This document shows positions 15,893 through 23,073 of a stretch of 64,000 bases of DNA, one piece after another. How positions within the stretch are numbered: position 1 is the stretch's first letter; each line of letters starts with the position of its first letter. Source of the stretch: Anabaenopsis elenkinii CCIBt3563 (GTDB lineage Bacteria > Cyanobacteriota > Cyanobacteriia > Cyanobacteriales > Nostocaceae); the NCBI RefSeq assembly GCF_015245355.1, contig NZ_CP063311.1, forward strand, positions 1,511,217 through 1,575,216, in the 5' to 3' direction. A program made the position numbers and the translations under genes. The notes beneath the pieces were generated by a model. That model did not search any database, was not told the DNA's origin, and saw nothing but the letters and a program-made list of their open reading frames with translations.

Positions 15893-17434
15893 ATGTCAAA
15901 TATATTGAGAAACCTAAGAAGAAATAAACCCCTACTATTTGGCATATATGCCGCGATCGGTTGTCTCATAGCAGCCATAATACTAGGGGAACCATTTTTA
16001 GCCCTAACCAGAATCGCACCCACAACAACGGGAAAAGCAGTAGTTCTGTTAATAGATACCAGCGGTTCCATGGGGGAAATAGTCTCAGGGGATGTTACCC
16101 CCACAGGACGAACTCAAACCGTAGATGGGAAACAATATAGAATAGTCACCGGTGGTACATCTAAAATAGATGTCGTCATTGAATCCCTATTAAAGCTAGT
16201 AAATACTACCCAACTGGGAGGAAACGATCGCCTGTCAATCGTCAAATTTGATAGTTACGCTTCCCAAATCATTGGACTCACCAACCCCACAGAAAAGGAT
16301 AAACTACAAACAGCCATCCAGAAACTGCGGAACATTTCCGGTAGTACCAACATGGCGGATGGGATAAGAAAATCCTACGACCAATTAAGATATAGCAACC
16401 TTACCCCGAACATCCTCTTATTTACCGACGGACAACCGGACAGTGCAGAAGAAGCTCTAAAAGCCGCCCAAGATATCAGAAATAATAACGTTAACCTGAT
16501 TGCTGTAGGTACTGGTGACGCTGACATTCACTATTTAGCCCAACTCACAGGCGATCGCTCCCTAGTATTCTACGCCGACTCAGGGGACATTGATCAAGCC
16601 TTTCGCGAAGCCGAAGCCATTATCGGTAAAGAGTTAGTAGAATCAGCACCCACAGGTTACCTCAGCTTAGAATATTCGATGCTGCGCATAGGTGGTTGGA
16701 CAGCATTTTTAGCCCTGGGTATTTGCCTATCCTTAATTATAGGACAAAACCAATATATGCACCGTCCCCTACTGACACCCAAAAAAGGAATCATCAGCAC
16801 CCTAGGAAGTCTCAGCGCGGGTATGATTGCAGGTGGGGTGAGTCAATTTTTATTTTTCTCCCTCCCGGAAATTACCATACTACAAACTGCCAGCAGAATT
16901 ATTGCTTGGGTAATACTCGGAACCTTACTAGGAGGGGGAACCCACTTTTTTGTACCCAACCTGAAGCTGAGAAACGCCCTAATTGGTGGTACTCTAGGGG
17001 GAGCCATGGGAGCCATAGCCTTTTTGATTACAGCGATCGCCCTGGGAGACATTTCCGGTCGGTTATCAGGTGCGGTGATCCTGGGTTTTTGTATTGGTTT
17101 AATGATTGCGTGGATCGAACAAAAACAACTTAGTCAAGAACCCTATCTTTTAGTGCGTTGGACCCCCACCGAAAAAACAACCTACTTATTAGGTGCAACA
17201 CCGATTACCATTGGTAGTTCTGTAGATGCACAAATACCCCTGAACGCCTCGGAAGGTTTCACCCCCATCACCGCGAAATTCTACAAACAAGGAGAAAACA
17301 TTCTCATGGAATTTCACCCCGAATATGCAGAAAGAAAAAACATGAAAAAACCTCTTCAACAACTACAACCAGGAGACACCCGTAAACTAGGAAACATCAC
17401 CCTAGAAATCATGTCAACCCCCATGGAAAATTAG
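15893..17434 (+). CDS. vWA protein fused to multi-pass membrane and FHA-like domains, 513 aa
   Basis: A membrane segment at about residues 15-37 precedes a vWA domain with intact metal site DTSGSM (about residue 54). Right after it comes an insert of about 25 residues (PTGRTQTVDGKQY) that is also present in the vWA protein at 19105. Residues about 258-400 hold several Gly-rich membrane segments. The last about 100 residues form an FHA-like beta domain (PITIGSSVDAQIPL). The membrane/FHA-like half matches the separate protein at 9364, so the two loci show the same parts in fused and split form. It should place the vWA domain at the membrane. Confidence 0.78.
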   Translation: MSNILRNLRRNKPLLFGIYAAIGCLIAAIILGEPFLALTRIAPTTTGKAVVLLIDTSGSMGEIVSGDVTPTGRTQTVDGKQYRIVTGGTSKIDVVIESLLKLVNTTQLGGNDRLSIVKFDSYASQIIGLTNPTEKDKLQTAIQKLRNISGSTNMADGIRKSYDQLRYSNLTPNILLFTDGQPDSAEEALKAAQDIRNNNVNLIAVGTGDADIHYLAQLTGDRSLVFYADSGDIDQAFREAEAIIGKELVESAPTGYLSLEYSMLRIGGWTAFLALGICLSLIIGQNQYMHRPLLTPKKGIISTLGSLSAGMIAGGVSQFLFFSLPEITILQTASRIIAWVILGTLLGGGTHFFVPNLKLRNALIGGTLGGAMGAIAFLITAIALGDISGRLSGAVILGFCIGLMIAWIEQKQLSQEPYLLVRWTPTEKTTYLLGATPITIGSSVDAQIPLNASEGFTPITAKFYKQGENILMEFHPEYAERKNMKKPLQQLQPGDTRKLGNITLEIMSTPMEN

Positions 17435-17522
17435 ACCCATATGTTAATTTATGTTAAAATCATGTCAAATTTATGTCAAAATGGTTGAGTGAAATCAAGC
17501 ACCAAGTAACCGGGTAACTATT

Positions 17523-18203
17523 ATGCAAACTGATTTACAAGACCTAGAAATCAGCCGTACAGAGTTAAATAACTTAACCGGATTAGATATCAACACAGTT
17601 CCCAAACTCTCTGTTGTGCAAGACCCAATCAAGATGTTAAGTTTTGTATTTATCAAACAACAGGAGGGTAAACAAGGGTTATATATTCTGTTTGCCATAT
17701 CTGCTTGGATGTCGATATTATTTATTTTCAAAGAATATAAAGGCTTTTTTGACTATATTATAGGAGGCTTTGCCCTACTGGTGTCAGTCACTACCGGAGT
17801 TCCCACTTATGAAACTCTGCAAAAATATATGCAGCTTTCCGGTAAAGATTCCCCCATGCTGCTACTTTGCAAATTACTAGAAGAGGTAGATAGACATAAC
17901 CAAATAATTAAAAATATTGACACCTTAGACCAATTAAAATCAGTAGGTAACGCCATTGATTTAAGCAACAGAGAAAAAGTGATTGAAGCCATCAAAATCA
18001 CCAGAAAAGATTTACTACTAGCGATAAAAACCGACAAAATATTAAGAGAAAATCCCGGATTTAACCCAGAATCCTTTGCTGTTGACCTCACAGGTTTACA
18101 AGCATTACAAGTAAGTGCGACAGCAAGTGAATATAGTCAAATATTAGATCAAGCCTTACAAATAGGGGTGAACGTACAAGAGGAAATGAGACAACTATCC
18201 TAA
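17523..18203 (+). CDS. Hypothetical protein with two membrane segments, 226 aa
   Basis: I do not recognise the family. Two hydrophobic segments, about residues 57-72 and 79-95, are followed by a Glu/Lys/Ile-rich helical region. It lies inside the signalling cluster in the same direction. Its stop codon TAA (18201-18203) is also the target duplication of the MITE that follows, so the C-terminus is original but the 3' flank is not. Confidence 0.6.
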   Translation: MQTDLQDLEISRTELNNLTGLDINTVPKLSVVQDPIKMLSFVFIKQQEGKQGLYILFAISAWMSILFIFKEYKGFFDYIIGGFALLVSVTTGVPTYETLQKYMQLSGKDSPMLLLCKLLEEVDRHNQIIKNIDTLDQLKSVGNAIDLSNREKVIEAIKITRKDLLLAIKTDKILRENPGFNPESFAVDLTGLQALQVSATASEYSQILDQALQIGVNVQEEMRQLS

Positions 18204-18353
18204 GAGGATGTTTAGTAAGTTATGATTACTGTATCAAATATTGTTTCACCCCACCCTAACCCTCCCCTTGTAAGAGGAGGGGACTGGATTGAATGAATTA
18301 AATGGGGTAAAGATGTGATGAAAATTACACATGAAAACTTATCAAACAACCTC
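18204..18353. mobile_element. 150-bp MITE, complete copy, TAA target duplication
   Basis: The ends GAGGATGTTTAGTAAGTTATG and (reverse complement) GAGGTTGTTTGATAAG are inverted repeats. TAA flanks both sides (18201-18203 and 18354-18356); the left TAA is the stop codon of the upstream gene. A shorter variant of the element at 3932. Confidence 0.85.
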
Positions 18354-18356
18354 TAA

Positions 18357-18405
18357 GAGGATGTTTGAAAACTTATGATTAATCCATCAAATATTCTTTT
18401 ACCCC
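18357..18405. mobile_element. Partial MITE end adjoining the complete copy
   Basis: Begins GAGGATGTTTGAAAACTTATG directly after the TAA at 18354-18356, so a second copy sits end to end with the first. It fades out by about 18405. Confidence 0.6.
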
Positions 18406-18440
18406 CCTCTTCCGGTGTTCATAGCGATCGCTCTTTAGCA

Positions 18441-18533
18441 CAGTCAACGGTTCGACTCCGCTCACCGACCACAGTCAACGGTTCGACTCCGCTCACCGAC
18501 CACAGTCAACGGTTCGACTCCGCTCACCGACCA
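18441..18533. repeat. Three tandem 31-bp repeats
   Basis: Three exact head-to-tail units starting CAGTCAACGGTTCGACTCCG, plus a partial fourth. The core TTCGACTCCGCTCACCGA is the dispersed TTCGACT repeat known from Nostoc-like genomes. The units are contiguous with no spacers, so this is not a CRISPR array. Confidence 0.85.
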
Positions 18534-18559
18534 CCGTCAACCCTATATAAAATCCAACC

Positions 18560-18943
18560 ATGGTTAAATACCTCTTTTCCCTACGAGTCAAAGGTTCACC
18601 AGAAGAATACAGATATGACCTAGACCTACAACCCCATGAAGAAAACACACCGGAAAAAGCATTTACCCCCCAACGCCAAGAAGACATCCGCGCCTCCTTG
18701 CAAAGTCAAAGCCTATGCGCCATCAAAGATCATCACCTCCAGCAAATAATTAAAACTTGGTCGGAAGATATTAAAGAAGGTTTCCGCTCTAGTAACATCA
18801 CACTCAACCTACCCTTACTCAGTCAAGCCAATTTAGAACAACTATCTGAACCAGGTAATCAAGAAATTCCCGCCCTAGTGACCCCAGACCTATCAGGGAT
18901 AGAACCACTACTGGGAATGCTACCCCCCTTAGTTTTTGCTTAG
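18560..18943 (+). CDS. Hypothetical protein, 127 aa, C-terminus possibly cut by a MITE
   Basis: I do not recognise the family. It begins MVKYLFSLRVKGSPEEYRYD and is charged and partly helical. The stop codon TAG (18941-18943) takes its last base from a MITE end that starts at 18943, so the element created the stop; the ancestral protein may have been longer. Same direction as the signalling genes around it. Confidence 0.55.
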   Translation: MVKYLFSLRVKGSPEEYRYDLDLQPHEENTPEKAFTPQRQEDIRASLQSQSLCAIKDHHLQQIIKTWSEDIKEGFRSSNITLNLPLLSQANLEQLSEPGNQEIPALVTPDLSGIEPLLGMLPPLVFA

Positions 18944-19030
18944 AGGATATTTGAAAAGTTATGATTAGTGTATCAAATATTCCTTTACCCCACCCTAACC
19001 CTCCCCTTACAAAGGGAGGGGACTTGATTT
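18943..19030. mobile_element. Partial MITE copy
   Basis: Begins GAGGATATTTGAAAAGTTAT after TTA (18940-18942) and continues through the CACCCTAACCCTCCCC interior. No right end was seen. Bases 19045-19081 that follow are five tandem GGTGTTCC units. Confidence 0.65.
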
Positions 19031-19044
19031 TGTTGCTTCCCCCT

Positions 19045-19081
19045 GTTCCGGTGTTCCGGTGTTCCGGTGTTCCGGTGTTCC
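19045..19081. repeat. Tandem 8-bp GGTGTTCC repeats
   Basis: About five head-to-tail copies of an 8-bp unit just ahead of the vWA gene at 19105. Length variation here could alter spacing to a promoter. Confidence 0.75.
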
Positions 19082-19104
19082 CCGTTCCCTTTAGATAAAA
19101 AACC

Positions 19105-20499
19105 ATGTCAAACCTACTCAATATTACCATTACCCCCCATCGGGAATTTATGCCAGCAGAACAAGCTGGACAAAAACTATTTCTGATGCTGAAACTGCGA
19201 CCCACAAAAGAAGTAGCTGCAACCCGTCCCCCCACAGCCTTTACCTTCGTCATTGATACCAGTGGCTCAATGTATGAAATTGTAGAAGGGGAGACCAGAC
19301 CCACAGGTAAAAGCTATGTCATGGATGGCAAAGAATATACACAGGTCAGCGGGGGGAAAACAAAAATAGATATTGTGATTGAGTCCTTATCAGCCCTAGT
19401 CAATTCTGGTAGATTGGGGGCGAGCGATCGCATAAGTATAGTACAATTTGATGACTCAGCCTCTCAAATCATCGGCTTAACCAGCGCCACGGAAATCAGC
19501 AACTTACAGACCGCCATCAGCAAACTGCGCACCTTTTCCGGTGGGACACGCATGGGTTTAGGGTTACGTCGCGCCCTAGATATCTTAAGCACTCAAGAAA
19601 TGTCAGTCCGTCGCGCCCTAGTATTTACCGACGGTCAAACCTTTGACGATGACCAATGTCGCAACATAGCCTCTGATTTTGCCACCCATAACATCCCCGT
19701 CACCGCTTTGGGTGTGGGGGAAGAATTTAACGAAGACCTACTTACCCACCTGAGCGACTCCACCGGGGGAGGGTTATTTTATGTAGTTCCCGGTAACGCC
19801 ATTGGTACACAAGTTTCCATCTTTGACCTACCCAACCAAATCATAGAACAATACACACTCGCCCAGCAGGAAGTGATTACCAACCTGGCCTTAACAGTGA
19901 AAACCGTTAAGGGGGTAGAACTGTGTCGTATTATTCGCGCCTATCCCACCCAAGCGGAATTTCCCTTACATCAAGACCCCCACCCCATAGGAAACGCCGC
20001 AGCCAACGACGAAACCATTTTTATTTTAGAATTCAGCATGGATAGTCGCCCCCCATCCCGGGTGCGCCTTGCTCAAATTGGCTTAACCTACGAAGTCCCC
20101 GGTCAAAAAATCCGCAGTGAACTACCCCCCCAAAATGTAGTAGTGCAATTTGTCTCTGGTCAAGGGGGCGCAGCACAAGTTGACCAAGAAGTGATGGGTT
20201 ACTTACAACAGTGCAATATTTCCCAAATGATTGGGGAAGCCACAAAAGTCGCCGATAAAGACCCGGTAAGAGCTCAACAACTTCTAGAAAACGCGCGCAG
20301 GATGACAGTCAAAATTGGTAACCAAGCCATGACCGACTCCCTCAACGGCGCTCAAGAGGAATTACGCAAAACCCAGAAAATATCCGCCGGAACCCGCAAA
20401 ACCATAAAAACAGGAGCTAAAGGTAAAACTGTGAAAATGGGTGACGACATTAACGAGCAGATATCACAAGAGCAAATACGTCAACTCACTGGAACCTAA
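19105..20499 (+). CDS. Cytosolic vWA-domain protein, 464 aa
   Basis: Has no signal peptide or membrane segment. The vWA domain (about residues 44-225) has the metal site DTSGSM at about 50 and the same PTGK-DGKEY insert as the protein at 15893, with which it shares long stretches (KIDIVIESL, ASQIIGLT). The C-terminal half is beta-rich then helical, ending in a Lys/Thr-rich tail (RKTIKTGAKGKTVKMG) that could be a phosphorylation target of the neighbouring kinases; that is inference. Its position just before FHA, PP2C and kinase genes fits a phospho-regulated adaptor. Confidence 0.8.
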   Translation: MSNLLNITITPHREFMPAEQAGQKLFLMLKLRPTKEVAATRPPTAFTFVIDTSGSMYEIVEGETRPTGKSYVMDGKEYTQVSGGKTKIDIVIESLSALVNSGRLGASDRISIVQFDDSASQIIGLTSATEISNLQTAISKLRTFSGGTRMGLGLRRALDILSTQEMSVRRALVFTDGQTFDDDQCRNIASDFATHNIPVTALGVGEEFNEDLLTHLSDSTGGGLFYVVPGNAIGTQVSIFDLPNQIIEQYTLAQQEVITNLALTVKTVKGVELCRIIRAYPTQAEFPLHQDPHPIGNAAANDETIFILEFSMDSRPPSRVRLAQIGLTYEVPGQKIRSELPPQNVVVQFVSGQGGAAQVDQEVMGYLQQCNISQMIGEATKVADKDPVRAQQLLENARRMTVKIGNQAMTDSLNGAQEELRKTQKISAGTRKTIKTGAKGKTVKMGDDINEQISQEQIRQLTGT

Positions 20500-20536
20500 A
20501 CCTTTAATTTAACTAGATAAAGCCCCTGTTATCTGA

Positions 20537-20612
20537 GTTAAAAAAGGGCGGGCAAGATGCCCACCCCACAAGATTTATGATATTAGGGTGTGTGCTTTAT
20601 TTACTTGAAAAC
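20537..20612 (+). repeat. Diverged copy of the 5' module hairpin repeat
   Basis: AAAGGGCGGGCAAGATGCCC through TTTATTTACTTGAAAA matches the modules at 2460 and 4349 for about 75 bases and again sits just ahead of a gene. Confidence 0.7.
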
Positions 20613-20661
20613 TGCTGTAACTACAAAATCACTACACAACTACTCCAAGGACTCACAAATC

Positions 20662-21234
20662 ATGATTACCTGCGCCGCTTGTGGATACGACCAGAACCCA
20701 CCTAACTCTGATTTTTGCGTTGCTTGTGGTTCCGAACTGCAAGGCGCAGCTCAAGCTATGAACGATTTCCAGCGCATCAAAGGAGAATTATTAACACCCT
20801 TACCAGAACCATTCAACCCAACCCCCCCCACACCCACACCCTTACCACCTACCCTCATCGAACCCCAAACCCCACCCAAACCCCAAACCTTCCCCAGTGC
20901 GATCGCCAAATTAATTCCTAAACAAAGCGGTTCCCCCGTTTCAGAATTTACCTTAGATGGTAATGCGATCGTGGGAGTCTTTGACCCCGATATGGGGCCG
21001 GTAGATATTGACCTAGAAGCCTTTATGGGTGGTGAAACAGTTTCTCGCAACCATGGGGAAATATACCAAAGTAACGGTACTTGGTTTATCAAAGACCTAG
21101 GGTCTACCAACGGTATATTTATCAAACCCGTGGGACAAACTCGCTTTGGCGCTAGAATCACCACCCCAGAAACCCTCAACCCCGGTGATGAAATTGCCTT
21201 TGGTAAGGTTCGGTTTGTGTTTCAAAGTCTTTAA
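20662..21234 (+). CDS. Zinc-ribbon plus FHA-domain protein, 190 aa
   Basis: The N-terminus is a four-cysteine zinc ribbon (CAACGYDQ then FCVACGSEL). A Pro-rich linker at about residues 45-80 leads to a classic FHA domain (about 90-190) with SRNHGEI and IKDLGSTNG, the phosphothreonine-binding loops. It should read phosphorylation by the kinases nearby. I chose ATG at 20662; the longer frame from 20590 begins inside the repeat module. A similar zinc ribbon opens the kinase at 23074. Confidence 0.82.
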   Translation: MITCAACGYDQNPPNSDFCVACGSELQGAAQAMNDFQRIKGELLTPLPEPFNPTPPTPTPLPPTLIEPQTPPKPQTFPSAIAKLIPKQSGSPVSEFTLDGNAIVGVFDPDMGPVDIDLEAFMGGETVSRNHGEIYQSNGTWFIKDLGSTNGIFIKPVGQTRFGARITTPETLNPGDEIAFGKVRFVFQSL

Positions 21235-21261
21235 TTAGTTTAATTACCATGCTTACTTACC

Positions 21262-23055
21262 ATGTCTTCACCCACCATTGATACCAGCAATAGTTTAGTC
21301 ATTCAGACTCACAGTAAATTGACCATTGGTAATATCCCGGTACAGATTATATCATACTTGGGTCAATTTACCGCCGATGTCCATTACTTCCAGGTCAATA
21401 TTTTACCCCCAGACGATAGCACCACCCCATCTGAACCTATGAAATTAGGTTTACTGCGGGTGGGGTCTTTAGACAGTGGACTCAACCGAGAATTGCAACT
21501 TAGAGAAATCCTAGGGGACTATAAACTAATTGCACAGTTACTCGCCCACAGTCAAGCTGCATCTGTAACCATTAACCTAGAGACAACTCCCCCCTTACCC
21601 CAGGACACAGACACTGTTGATCAGGGGAGTCTCATCACAGATACCCCAGGAGATAATTATTTAGAAGAAGAATATTACCCCGAAGCAGAAACTACCTCAT
21701 CTACCGAGAAAATTCTGCTCCTCACGGATTTCCCTGACCAAAGTCAAACCCTAGAAACTTGGTTAACAGCAGAACATACCCTAGAAGAGTCTTTGTTTCT
21801 CACTACCCAAGTCTGCCAATTTTTCCGCTATATACATCAAAGAGACTGGTGTTTGATTTCCCTTCTCCCCCCATGGGTGCAAATGGGAACCCCTATCAAG
21901 TTCTTTGATTTAACCACAGCTTACCCCCTGGGTGCAACCCTCCCTTCAGGATTATTAGGAGACTATTTAGCCCCGGAACTGGGTTATAGTCAAAATCCCA
22001 TTCAGGAATCTATGAGTACCTATACTGTGGGGGCATTACTATATCATATCATCCATCAACACCCTTTGCCTCAAGAACTATCCCTTGAGTTCCAAATTAA
22101 ACCCATCCCCCAAATTTACCAAATCCTCAAAATTTCTCTGGCTCCCGTTGCAGAGGAAAGATTTAACCTATCTCAACTCCTTAACGTATTAGTAGAAACT
22201 CGTAAATCATATAGCACAATTAAAACAAAGTGGCAAATTGCCACTGGTTCCACTGTGGGACTTTCTCCCCATCGCCTACAAAATGAAGATAACTATGGAG
22301 TTAGACAAGAACAACTAAGCAATTCTCAAACCATGATTTTAGCAGCTGTGGCTGATGGTATGGGGGGAATGTCTCACGGAGAACTAGCTAGTAAAATAGC
22401 TGTGGAAATTCCCCTACAAACTCCCATCCCTCCCGACTGTCAAACTCTAGAACAATATCAGCAATGGTTAATTTCACTGTTTCACACAGCCAATGAAGCT
22501 ATTAATGACCAAGTTAAGGATGGTGGAACTACTCTGAGCATGGTTTTGGCGATCGCCCAACAATTAATCATCGCCCATGTGGGAGACAGTCGCATTTATC
22601 TGTTACGCCAAGGGGAAATTCGCCAATTAAGCGAAGACCATTCACTAGTTGCCATGTTAGTAGCCAGTGGTCAAATCACACTAGAAGAAAGTATAGACCA
22701 TCCCGATCGCAATGTTTTAATTAAATCCATAGGTTCCAAATCCAGATTAAGTGATGGTTACGTCCAAGACCTCAGACGCACCACCCCAGAATTATCCCTC
22801 ACCCTAGAGAACGCAGATATTATCATCCTCTGCTCTGACGGAGTATGGGATTTAGTCCCCCCCTCAGAGCTTGCAGATATCTTTAATAATCGTAATCACC
22901 CGGACTTAGATTTACAACTAGCTGTTGACAAAACCATTACACAAGTATTAAAAAAAGGCGCATCAGATAACGCCACCCTCCTGGCTTTAAAGTGTACCAT
23001 CCAAAAAAACGTAGCCAGTGGTTTGACCACTGGTAGTCAAACCGTTGTCTACTAA
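21262..23055 (+). CDS. Pseudokinase-PP2C fusion phosphatase, 597 aa
   Basis: The C-terminal about 250 residues are a PPM/PP2C phosphatase with metal-binding motifs intact: ADGMGGMSHGE, HVGDSRIYL, CSDGVWDL and ASDNATLL. Residues about 150-315 look like the C-lobe of a protein kinase: an APELGY motif and the following helices are there, but the HRD catalytic loop reads QRDWCLISLLPP and the DFG position FFDLTT. This part is probably an inactive kinase used for binding or control. It lies 18 bases before a true kinase gene, an arrangement that suggests opposing enzymes on shared targets. Confidence 0.8.
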   Translation: MSSPTIDTSNSLVIQTHSKLTIGNIPVQIISYLGQFTADVHYFQVNILPPDDSTTPSEPMKLGLLRVGSLDSGLNRELQLREILGDYKLIAQLLAHSQAASVTINLETTPPLPQDTDTVDQGSLITDTPGDNYLEEEYYPEAETTSSTEKILLLTDFPDQSQTLETWLTAEHTLEESLFLTTQVCQFFRYIHQRDWCLISLLPPWVQMGTPIKFFDLTTAYPLGATLPSGLLGDYLAPELGYSQNPIQESMSTYTVGALLYHIIHQHPLPQELSLEFQIKPIPQIYQILKISLAPVAEERFNLSQLLNVLVETRKSYSTIKTKWQIATGSTVGLSPHRLQNEDNYGVRQEQLSNSQTMILAAVADGMGGMSHGELASKIAVEIPLQTPIPPDCQTLEQYQQWLISLFHTANEAINDQVKDGGTTLSMVLAIAQQLIIAHVGDSRIYLLRQGEIRQLSEDHSLVAMLVASGQITLEESIDHPDRNVLIKSIGSKSRLSDGYVQDLRRTTPELSLTLENADIIILCSDGVWDLVPPSELADIFNNRNHPDLDLQLAVDKTITQVLKKGASDNATLLALKCTIQKNVASGLTTGSQTVVY

Positions 23056-23073
23056 CCTTGACTTACCACCCCA

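Noticed and set aside
18441..18533. CRISPR-like repeats
   Set aside because: Units are contiguous without spacers and there are no cas genes.
20590..20661. 24-codon N-terminal extension of the FHA protein
   Set aside because: It is encoded by the repeat module and has no family resemblance.
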